In this document: positions 11,801 to 23,800 of the stretch, piece by piece
Numbering within the stretch: position 1 is the stretch's first letter
Layout: every line of letters starts with the position of its first letter
Assembly: GCA_964017235.1 (NCBI GenBank)
Contig: OZ024935.1
Location: 34,017,596-34,081,595, forward strand
Direction of reading: 5' to 3'
Length of the DNA stretch: 64,000 bases
Source of the DNA: Sabellastarte sp. h YS-2021
Taxonomy: Eukaryota > Annelida > Polychaeta > Sabellida > Sabellidae
Position numbers and translations under genes: made by a program
The notes under the pieces: generated by a model
Database searches by the model: none
What the model was told of the DNA's origin: nothing
Seen by the model: only the letters and a program-made list of their open reading frames with translations

Positions 11801-14800
11801 CATTAACAGGAGATTTGACAAAGAAAGTATTTTTAAGATCAGAGCGGAAATTGGACATATTGATACGGTCACCGTGGTACCTTCAATATTGAACCTTATT
11901 TGGAGTATGGGCAGCTTGATGAGGCAGGACGATTAAGCATTTGACTATTGCATGATCAGATACAAAATCACAAATTTTGACATCAACAATAGTATCCTGA
12001 TCGCTAGGAGAAAGAATGAGATCTAGTGTGTGACCATGCAAATGGGTAGGTTGATTAACTAACTGTTTCAGATCACATGAGTCAAGAAAGGTCATAAATT
12101 TATAACCATCACCACCTGGTACATCGGCATGAATGTTGAAATCACCAAAAATATGATATTCGGAGTTGATGGATGACAAGAAACCGACAAAGGACATAAA
12201 TTCTTCCTGAAATTTGCAGGTACATGATCCTGGAGGGCGACGGACACAGGCAAGCAACAATGAACGGCCGTGAAGCCCAAGAGACACCACCATGTTCTCA
12301 AATGACTGATAATAAATGACTGACCATAATTCAACCACACAAATGAATATCTAAATGGGAGAAGTCTTAAAGCTTCTTAGTTTCTAGTTTACTGAACTGT
12401 CTTGTTTTAATACTTTATCTTTACATGCAGTTTCTTTCTCGTAGATGTTATTTTCTCTACTTAAACATTATTTGGACACTGACACTGTTCTGAAAGTATC
12501 CCAGTCTGTGTACTGTTTCACTACTTCAATACTAGATACTCAACTCATATTGTTTAAATGAATAATTTGTTACAATTTTAATCCTTTAATTCTTAAATTT
12601 TTAATGCTTTACAGTCGAAATGGGACTTTAAAGTAAATTTCAAGGAGGTGGGGCCCTTTGAGAGTTAATGGTTATGCTATATTTTGCTTTCAGAGGCTAA
12701 CCCGGTAGAATTGCAACATTTAGGTATAATATTAAAATGATAAGTTCACAGTGCTTTGCTTACTGTTGTGTTATTGTTTGCTTTTTCATGCAATTCTAGA
12801 TGTGTGATCTGTTTATTCACTCAATGATTGCTTGTACCTATTCATGTTACATTATAAGTAAATGACTACTACTAAATGTCTTGCCTTTTTGTTGATAGAT
12901 TTTTATTTTTCTGCACTTGTAAGTTGTAAGATGTACTATAATATGTTGCTATATTATCCATACTTTAAATTCAAATTTGTTTATGTTTGCAGCAATATTT
13001 ATGTAAATTTAAATTAGTAAGAGTAATATCTGGTGTTTTCTTGTATTAACAATAATCCTTGGCTGAGCTGTGAAATTAGAACTATGGAATTTACCACAGT
13101 GATGTGGATTTTGTTTGATAAACAGTATTTTTTCAACACATTTATCTAAATAAAAACAGATTATAATATGAACCATATAGTTTAAATAAACTACTCAAGG
13201 TGCATGTTTTATACAATATTATTTAAAAAAAAAAAAACAAAAAAAAACAACAAACCAATATATCCTCATGCAGTAAGTAGGGCTGCAAGCGAGTCTGAAA
13301 ATGCGCCTCAATTCCTCGTTTTGGAAGAATCGACTCGGACTCGGTTAATCGCTTGATTTTCGCCCACGAAATAAACTGCATCATATTTTGACATATTATA
13401 TCTTATAAAATGATTAAAATGTATACAACAGGAAAGAATCTTGAAGTCATTGAATTTTGGAAAAAAGACTTATTTAGAATGCAAAATACAAGAAACTTTT
13501 ACCATTTTTATTTTGCGAGATTTGAGGCGTCTTCGAAATCCGTTATATTAAAATGCCGTTTTATAAAAACATTGTTACACAAACAATTAAAGTTTGCAAA
13601 TGCTTAAAATATAAAAAAATTAAAACGGAAACGCCTTAGAATAGTAAAACATATAAATATATTCATATATTTTAAGAAAAAAAATTTTGTAGTTGACTTT
13701 ACGTCTATGTTTAGTTGTTTTCGAAGATCCGGTTCACTTTTCTTGCCTCGAGTATTAAACTGAATCGTTTTGTTTCCGAGTAACCAAAGAATCGTTGCAG
13801 CCCTAACAGTAAGTGTAGTTTGCTATTCAGAAAACTTGAGATACAGAGAAATTGAGGGGGGGCAGTCCTGCGTGGCAGATTCAACTGTTTGATTTCCCAT
13901 TTGTTACTCTGTGCCTTAATTATAAATTTTATGGAGAGGTCCTAGGGTGTCTGGTGGTTAACAAATTTGGCATCTTATCACAGGCTGTCATCTGTGTGTG
14001 GGTTCGACTCCCACAATGCTGTTGAACAGGACATAAAACCCCAACTTTGAACTTTGAAATTTTTTATGGACTCATTTCTATGCTTAGATAAATGTATAAT
14101 TTATCAATATGCATCATAAGGTAGGCTTAGTACAACTATCCCAATCACTATTAGAATATTTGTTTGTTGTATTTCTGGAATATTCTAATAGTTGATATCG
14201 TTTAAAGCTTAGGAAACTTTTCTGGTTTCTTCTACAAAACTATAAAATTATGAAACAAAATTTGAGATAAATGAGATCTCAGCTTCACATCCGCCAATAA
14301 GTAATGATATTATAATCTGAAAATTAAAGGTGTATACCAAAGAAGGTTCGATTTAAGTTGCTTGCCAGTGATGGTTTCTAGTACAGAATCTTGACCAGCT
14401 AGTATACACTGCTTTCCTTTATCTGTACACCTTGATATGACCAATACAGTGTGTTTTGAGCGACGTTAAGCCCAAATCAATCAATTAAATAATCCACCCT
14501 TTAAATGAATGCACATTCAGTTTTATTTAGGTGTTTTGTGTACATTTTGATCTGTATCCCATATTAATTAATTTAAAGCTTTATCTATTTGGCTGTGTAC
14601 CTACTTTTTAAACCTAGCCAATAAAGGCTGGGGTTATAGTTGTCTCCTGTGCCGTCCGGGCAGCGGCGGCGGGTGTTCCACAGCCTAAACCATGCACAGA
14701 TTATCACCAAATTTTGGGGGTATGTTTACCCCAGGAGGATCTAGAGCTGATTAGGTTTTGGAGGGTATCCGGTAACAACTATTGCCAGGGCAACACTTTT

Positions 14801-17800
14801 AAGACTTTTGGGTCTTAAACTTTGTGGGTATTCTACAAACCATGCATGGATTTTGACCAAATTTTTAGGATATGTTTACCCCAAGAGGATCTAGAGCTGA
14901 TTAGTTTTGGGTGTATCTAGGACCAACTGTTGCTGTGGCAACGCTTTGAATATTTTGGATTTTAAAGGTTTTTCTGGGTGTTCCACAGCCTAAACAGATG
15001 CATGGATTTTCACCAAATTTTCCAGATATGTTAACCTTAACGGGATCTACAGCTGAGCAGGTTTGGGATGGTATCTGACAACACCTGTTACCATGGCAAC
15101 GCTTTAACTACTTTTCTTTCTTAAACTTCGTAATTGAAAAAGGGGCGCTATTGATCCGATGTTACCACACTTGCATTTTAATCTCGCGCCGGCCAAGGCC
15201 GGGGTTGGGAGATAATGAAACCCCTTCTGTCTGGTGTGTGTGCATGCATGTGTGCATTTGTTACATTTCTAAATCAAGCTTTATATCTCATGTAATTATG
15301 AAGATATCTTCACCAAATTTGCACAGAATGTTTACGGCTGCGAAAACATGTCTGTAAAAAATTATGGTACTCATTTTAAAAATAACATGGCTGCCATAGC
15401 CGATTGCTCGAAAATCATTGATATATTTAAAATTTTAAAATATTGCAGCTAGCTGTGTCAGATTTGCACAAAATGTAAATGGCTAGGAAAGCCTAGCCTT
15501 GGCCTTGTTTTGAAAACAAAATGGCCACCATATCACATCTTTTATATCAAATGGGTAGGGGGGGGGGGATCATATCAGAAAGCCCTAATCCCTAATATCT
15601 ACCTTATCATTGGTCCTAGGGGTTTTGACTGAGAAAGCAACTTCTTGGAAATCGTGTTCTTCAAATCTTTTGCAAGTGTCAATTTTGACCTTTGACTCCT
15701 GCTTCAAGGTTATGTAGGGTCATCATACTAAAAGGTGCCTTATATCTCCCGTATAATTAAGCGTCCCTGAAAGGGCGCTTATTTGTTTTCGCCTCAGTTT
15801 CCTCGCCACCGCTGCCGCCGCATTATGGTCTCCCTTGAATATCTCCCTTATTATTAGAAGGTTTCAAACCATATTTGGCAGTTATATACCTTAGGCGTGG
15901 GAAAATTTTTCTGCATGCTTAAATTTGACCTTTATGAAGGTCACATGATCAAAAACTATTTTTTGAAGTACACCCCGCCCCCGTCATCACAGTTCAGGAA
16001 AAACTACTTGCTACAGAGCCTTATAATTTGACACACCTGTTCATACTTTCGAAAACGCGAGCTGATTAGATTTTGGGAGCAATCCCTTGAAAAATGTCTC
16101 ATTTATGAGTGATTTTCTGACACCTTCCAATCTGAAAGCCTTAAATTTAGGCCAACCCCCCTATTATCTTCTTAAGTATTGCATTTAGAGCAATAAAATG
16201 TACTGGGAGGTAATAGGAAACCATATGTGGCGAGTCTAAATAGCCGGTCAGTTTTACCCCACGGCCCCCCCTTATGGGTCAAACTGGGTCATAAAATAGC
16301 TGATTTTGAGTTTTTGCCTTATATCTCCTTTATTGTTACTTTTATAGCTTCAGAATGTATTAAGAGGTATTGGGAAAGCATATATGGAGAGTCTAAATAG
16401 CCGGTCAGTTTTACCCCCCGACCCCCCCTTATGGGTCAAACTGGGGTCATAAAATAGCCGATTTTGAGTTTTTGCCTTTATCTCCTTTATTGTTGCTTTT
16501 ATAGCTTCAGAATATATTAAGAGGTATTGGGAAAGCATATGTGGAGAGTCTAAATAGCCGGTCAGTTTTACCCCCTGGCCCCCCCTTATGGGTCAAACTG
16601 GGGTCATAAAATAGCTGATTTTGAGTTTTTGCCTTATATCTCCTTTATTGTTGCTTTTATAGCTTCAGAATGTATTAAGAGGTATTGGGAAAGCATATAT
16701 GGAGAGTCTAAATAGCCAGTCAGTTTTACCCCCCGACCCCCCCTTATGGGTCAAACTGGGGTCATAAAATAGCCAATTTTGAGTTTTTGCCTTTATCTCC
16801 TTTATTGTTGCTTTTATAGCTTCAGAATATATTAAGAGGTATTGGGAAAGCATATGTGGAGAGTCTAAATAGCCGGTCAGTTTACCCCCTGGCCCCCCCT
16901 TATGGGTCAAACTGGGGTCATAAAATAGCTGATTTTATTGCGTTAACACATCCTATCCAATGGACAATTGCTAATCCGGTCAGCGCAGACCGGCCCGCCA
17001 AACGCCAGAAAAAGACGTCCTGTGTTTCCACCAGCTGGCTGGTCCATAGTACTGTGCACTCCCCAGATGGCGCCTCATACTTCCTTCCTGTCTAGACAAC
17101 CTGACGTCATAGCATCTTTTTCGTTTGGCGCGTGTACTGTGCGAACGTGTTTTCAACATCTCCAGAGTTTTTAAAGGAAAAGTGTGCATTATGACGGATT
17201 TTCAACCTTTTTTGTGAATATTTTAGTGTAGAAATGTGATCTTCATATCAAGCACGGATATACCTTAAGAAATCTGCTGGAAACACTCCCTAGCTGACTC
17301 AATTTCGTGTTGATGATAGGGCAGTAATCGACGAGAAATATGAAGGCAGCCATTTTTTCTAGTTTCCTCCCATTCAACCATGGTGTTGTTAGGGGCAGAT
17401 CGACAATATTAAGGAAATAATGGATATACTACTTATCCGTGTCTTTTGTTGAATGTACCTTCTGTAACTTTCCAGTTCAATCACCATAGAAACGTCTTTT
17501 CTAGTACTACGAATAGTAATCACGGACAACTTCAATCTACGTAGTTTTGAACACTGCAAATAGAAGGAATTCCCCAAGAGGTGCATTCTTCAGAGCGCAC
17601 TGGTACCAACTTCTCTGCTGTAAAGCATCAGTCACACCAGCCTAGCTCGAGTATTGGTGTTTTTTCATCAGAAGCAAGAGATGAATTCTTCAGATTTCTT
17701 CAGAGCGCACTGGTCCAGACATCTTTGCTTGTAAAGCATTAGTCGACCGGCAAGCTCAAGTTCAGCCGACCTCACCAAGTATTTTCTTAGAAGGAACTGC

Positions 17801-20800
17801 ATCTTTGATCACTGTCAGTCCCACCCTTGTGGACCCGGCCCTTGTGTCGGTAGCAAGGGTTGTGGATGGCCAGGACACTGGTTTGAGTGCACAGCCGGCT
17901 GAGTAAGAAGAACCGACTTCAGATCCGGACAGGACTTCACCTTCACAGCGCACTGGTCCAGGCTTCTCTGCTTTAAAAGCATCAGCTGACCGGCCAGCTT
18001 AAAAGAACGCGACCTCTGACGTCATATCCAGTCAGCCAATCGCGTGTCTTTCCGACAACTCACGAAGCTGGTCACGTGTTTTTCACCGACCAGGAAGGTC
18101 GGAAGTGCATTCTTCAGAATTCACGTCTACTGTGTTTACAGTTCCTGCTTTGCAGACCCAGCCTTGTTGTCGGAAGTGGGGTTTGTGGACTGTAAAGTTG
18201 CCGGTAAGGCATCACACAAAGAACGCGAATACTGACGTCATCTCCAGTTAGCCAATCGCGTGTCCTTCCGAACAATCACGAAGCAGGTCACGTGTTTTCA
18301 CCGACCAGGAAGGTCGGAAGTGCGTTCTTCAGAACTCACGTCTACTGTGATTCCAGTCCCTGCCTTGCAGACCCGGCTTCGTTGTCGGTAGTGGGGTTTG
18401 TGGATGAGCAGAATACTGCGCATTTGCATGTTTAAGTATCACAAAAGAACGCCACAACTGACGAGCTCCAATCAGCCAATCGCGTGTCTTTCCGACCAGC
18501 AAGCTGGTCACGTGACACACTGAACACCAAGTGTTTCTAAAAATAGTTCACAAGGGCTTTCCCAGCAACTGTCAAATCTACAAATAAGACGTGCGATTAA
18601 AGAAGTACTTTAATTAATGGAGGAAACCTACAGCAAGCTGAATTCAACACACAGGATAGTTGTAAAATTGATTTAGCAACTGTTTTTTATTACTGGCTAC
18701 AACTGGTTACAGAGTGTACCGGCTGGTACTGGCTACACAGCCTTGTACACTTGCCTCAACAACTGGTTACAGAGTGTACTGACTGGTACTGGCTAGACAG
18801 CCTTGTACACTTGCTTCAACAAGTGGTTACAGAGTGTACCGGCTGGTACTGGCTACACAGCCTTGTTCACTTGCTTCAACAACTGGTTACAGAGTGTACC
18901 GGCTGGTACTGGCTACACAGCCCTGTACACTTGCTTCAGCAACTGGTTACAGAGTGTACCGGCTGGTACTGGCTACACAGCCCTGTACACTTGCTTCAAC
19001 AACTGGTTACGGAGTGTACCGACTGGTACTGGCTACACAGTCTTGTACACTTGCTTCAACCTACCGGTTACAAAGTCTACTAACAGGGTGCTGGCTACAC
19101 AGTCCTTACTGTACAGTGCTTCACCCCAACTAGTTACAAAAAAAAAAAAAAGCAGCTGGCTAAATATAGACCAGTAGCTGTCTAAGTTCATTGGTGACCC
19201 CAGCCTACCAGTTTTTTGCCAGTTACAGAGAATTTCTAGTTACAGTAAAGTACCGGGTATGGAGTCCTGGTACCGGACAGAGTTGCCTAAGGTAAATTTG
19301 GTTCCAGAATTCTTAGACCAATCAGTGGTCTTGGTGATATGACAGTGATATGACAGTGTCCCAAGCTACTGCCAGGCAACCTTCTCTTATCACACCTCTC
19401 AACAGCCTGTTATCGGTGCTGGACTTGACTGGAGAGATAATAAATTTTGTCATCACGTCCGGCCAGGGGTCAGACATCTCACAAATGACAATTGCTGTGT
19501 AAATGCTGCACCTTGCAGGCTGCTGGCCCGGAGCACAGAGTCTTTTAATGTGAAAAGCTGTGTCAGCCCCACTGGACCACAATAAGAACAGAGAGACTGT
19601 TAACTTGGATCATTGTCACCAGACCGGACCAGTGTCCGGAGGGACAGAGAATGTTTGTCAGAATACCAAATGTCCCAAATGTGGCACACAGTCTGCCTGT
19701 AGGGTCCAGACTAAGCCCTTTTTGGGAACTTAGGAAGCCTTGGAGGGCTGGACCCTAGGTAGTACAAATGTTGAAGGAGGGATACCTACTTCCATATACC
19801 TATACAAGAACAATCCAGGAAATGCCTGAGATTTCACATCCAAGGTCGGGCATACCAGTTCAAGGCCCTGCCATTCGGTTTGTCCACAACATCTTTAGAG
19901 TTCACCGTGATACTAAAGGAGGTGAAATTGATGGCCATACACAAGGATTTAAGAAGCCACCAGTACCTAGACGACTGGTTGGTGAGAGCCAGATCCCACC
20001 AGGCTTGTCTCCAACACAAGAACTAGTAAACAAGGTGTCAGCAACTGGGTTGGCTGATGAACTTGGAGAAATCAGAGCTGGAGCCCAAACAAGACTTCGA
20101 TTTTGTAGGCTACCAGTTCGAATTCAGGTCTGATCGGCTCCGACCGACTCTGGACCGGTGACAGAACCTTCAAGAGACTGTTAAAACTGCTATCCCTACC
20201 GGCTTGTCTGGTCCGGGAATTCATGTCCTTGATAGGTTACTAACAGCTACAGAAAAGTAAGTTAATCTAGGCCGACTTCATATGAGACTCATACAGTGGC
20301 ATCTCAAAAACAACTGGAGGGTACCGGAATCACTGGAAAAGGTGATCCAAGTCCCCAGGTCCCTGCACCCCCCATTTACAATGGTGGCTGAAGGAAGACA
20401 ATGTACTTACAGGCCAACCATTACACCCAATAAACATGCTCTGCAAATATTTACAGACGCATCAATAGAAGGGTGGGGCACTCACTTAAACGAGCACACT
20501 GCAGGAGGAACCGGGTCCCTCCCGGGAAGCAACTGCATATAAACTATCTAGAACTTAAAGCAGTCTTTCTGGCTTTAAAAGAGTTCCAAGACCTTTGCTC
20601 AAACAAGATAGTACTTGTAGCAACCGACAACAGCACAGTGGTGTCATACATAAACAAGGAAGGAGGCATGAGGTCGGGCCCACTTGTGCCCCGCTGTGGA
20701 GACTCTTGACCTGGTGTACCAGGAAACAAGTGACTCTAAGCCCGACACATTCCAGGCCGGCTGAACGTGGTAGCGGACAAGCTGTCCAGGCTAGGCCAGA

Positions 20801-23800
20801 CCATCCAAACAGAGTGGTTTCTCCTTCCAGAGGTCTTCTACTCAATATGCAGCAGGTGGCACTGGCCCAAAATAGACTTAATTGCCATGAGGTTCAACAA
20901 CAAGTTGCCTCTGTTTGTGTCACCGGTACCGGATCCCCTGGCCACAGCAGTGGATGCACTCAGTCGGCCATGGTAGGATCTGGAAGCATACACCTTCCCA
21001 CCGTCAGCCATATTGGGCAAAGTGGTGGAGGAGTTGCAGGACTCCCCATGCAAGAGAATCATTCTGATTGCTTCGGGGTGGCCCAACATGTCTTGGTTTT
21101 GGGATCTAGTGGCCATGTCCAGCCTAATCCCACTGAGCCTGCCCAATCTGCCCAGCCTGTTCACAGCCATTCGATCAGATCCCTCACAGAAATCTGGCAA
21201 ATCTTAATCTCCATGCATGGCTCCTAGAGTCTCATGGCCTCCTAGGAGCACGGCTTGTCTGAGGCAGTGACAGCAAGAATTGAGGCTCCTCAAAGGGGAT
21301 CAATCAGATCAGTCTATGAGGCAAGTGGGCCTTTTTACCAAGTGATGTATCACTCCTCAGGTGGACTTTGGGCGGCCCCCCCTATAAAGTCAGTTGCTGA
21401 CTTCCTTATGTACCTGTTTCAGGACAGGAAGTTGCAACCCAGCACCATTGATGGTTACAGGTCAGCCATTGCTGATAGACTGGGAAATTCGCCCATCAAT
21501 ATCAGTAAGGATGAAAATCTCACTCGTCTCCTGGATAGTTTCCATAGAGACAGACCCAAAGGCTGTGAAGGGAATCCCTCCTGGAACCTCTCCCTGGTTT
21601 TTGCACCAGCTGACAAGGGTCATTTTGAACCAATTAAAGAGGCCTCCTTGAAGCATTTGACCTTCAAGACAGTTTTCCTCTTGGCCCTGGGGTCGGGCAA
21701 GCGTAGAAGTGAGATACATGTTTGGCAAAACAGAAATATTAGACACCAGTCCGACTGGTCAAGGTGTCCCTGTACCCATCACCCAGCTTTCTCTCCAAGA
21801 ATCAGCTGGCCAAAGAGGGTCCAGACAGTGTGGCCCCATGGGTATAACAGCCCTGGCCCCCAACTCTGGATAGATCCCTCAAGTCTGACAGGTCCCTCTG
21901 TCCAGTCAGAGCATTGCGCTACTATTTGGACAGGACCTCGGGCAGAATAAGGAGGTGGTTTTTGTCTCCTTTAAGAAAGGTTTTGACAAGACATCTCACC
22001 TGCCACTATCTCCTCTTGGATCAAGCAGACTGTGATCCTATGTTATGAGCTCTCTGACCAGGAGGCCCACACTTTACCTCAGGTTAAAGCCCATGATGTC
22101 AGGGCCTTTGATGCTTCTAAGGTCTTCCAGTCGGAAGTTTCCTTGGATGCAGTCTTGTCAGCCTGCCTCTGAAGTCACATAATACCTTCACATAGTTCTA
22201 TTTGAAGGGCAGGGCTTTGGGCTGATTCAGAGCTTTACCAATTGGGCTCGGTAGTGGCTGCTCAGCAGATCCACAAGTGGCCCTTAGATTGAGGAGATTT
22301 GTATATATGTATAAACAGTTTCTTCATGTACATAAGAATTAAGTGTGGCGTGCTTCCTTCGGGAGGTTTATTTGCATTCTGGGACTGAACTCATCCCTCT
22401 CTTCCCCTACCTCAGAGCAGGTCTGAAAAAGGGGGGGGGGAGGCAACGGCAGTATAGCCCCGGTTAACCGGCTGCTGGTAACCGACCATGGCCTTACAGG
22501 GTGTCCTGACCTTAAGGTCAACCCAGGCCTGGGCCTGTAGGTCTCCTGACAAAGTCAGCCTAAACCATAGGTTAAAATTTGCCTTTACTTGCGAGTTCAC
22601 ATAAGTCCCTAGTAACTTACCGCCGACCAAGCGGTAGTTGTTCAGCGATTGTCCATTGGATAGGATGTATTAACGCAATAAAATTGCAAATTTAATAAGT
22701 AAATTAAATTTTTATAAGTTAATACCCTATCCAATGGACACACAAGACCCTCCCACCGACCCCGCTATCAGCTTACTAGGGGTCTAAGAGGTTTAGACAA
22801 CGAAAAAGATGCTATGACGTCAGGTTGTCTAGACAGGAAGGAAGTATGAGGCGCCATCTGGGGAGTGCACAGTACTACGGATCGGCCAGCTGGTGGCAAC
22901 ACAGGACGTCTTTTTCTGGCGTTTGGCGGGCCGGTCTGCGCCGACCGGATTAGCAATTGTCCATTGGATAGGGTATTAACTTATAAAAATTTAATTTACT
23001 TATTAAATTTGCAATTTTGAGTTTTTGCCTTATATCTCCTTTATTGTTGCTTTTATAGCTTCAGAATGTATTAAGAGGTATTGGGAAAGCATATATGGAG
23101 AGTCTAAATAGCCGGTCAGTTTTACCACCCGACCCCCCCTTATGGGTCAAACTGGGGTCATAAAATAGCCGATTTTATTGCGTTAATACATCCTATCCAA
23201 TGGACAATTGCTTTACCGGTCGGCGCGACCAGTCCCGCCAAACGCCAGAAAAAGACGTCCTGTATATACTACCGGCAGGACCGGTCACAGAGTGTGCATT
23301 CGCCAGGTGGCGCATCGTACTTCATTTCCTGTTTACCTCTTGACGTCATAGCATCTTTTTCGTTTGGCGCGAAAGAGTGTGCAGAAGATTTTCTTCAGAG
23401 ATACGCTTTTGAATTTTTACAACGAACTCTTCCAAGTTTCTTGTTTTTTATTAGTACGGAATAATTCTACAACGTTCCTGATCATTATGTCGTCTCCTGG
23501 ACAGAAACGAGGTTCTTGCGGGCACGTTATGGCCCTTTTCGACAACCATAAGAAATGCGCGCGTTGTCGTGACAAGGGGGTGGGAGACGACCCGTGTGTA
23601 AAGAAGTTGGACTGTAGTATCTGTAAGGCGTTTACGCCTGCTCAGATCCACCAGTTAGCAACCCCGACCTACAAGGAAAGGAAAGAACGCTCTAGCCAGA
23701 AGAAATCTGAAGATTTGACAAGTACGTCTCCCAAGCTTGTTGATCCGTCTGAGGTTTCACTGCTGGGTCCGGTCAATTCAGGGACGCAGTCTCCTGTTGA

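Larger units (their letters stand above)
16937..23015 (+). mobile_element. DIRS-type retrotransposon A, broken
   Basis: A tyrosine-recombinase retrotransposon of the DIRS1 type, inserted within a satellite monomer and flanked by TTT on both sides. Inverted terminal repeats lie at 16937-17139 and 22801-23015, with about five differences in 165 bp. The internal complementary region is at 22646-22740. Decayed RT/RNase H (about 19770-20970) and recombinase (about 21250-22260) are recognisable by similarity to element B. Gag was not recognised; its place holds repeat-rich DNA. More than ten breaks interrupt the coding part. Its repeat divergence makes it older than B and D. Confidence 0.88.

Noticed and set aside
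16350-16910. Minus-strand frames with a repeated peptide in the satellite
   Set aside because: Shadow of the 165-bp monomer; the same frame recurs in 29758-29949.
18751-19177. Open frames in all three forward frames with repeating residues
   Set aside because: They arise from the 60-bp tandem repeat, whose unit length is a multiple of three. No family resemblance.
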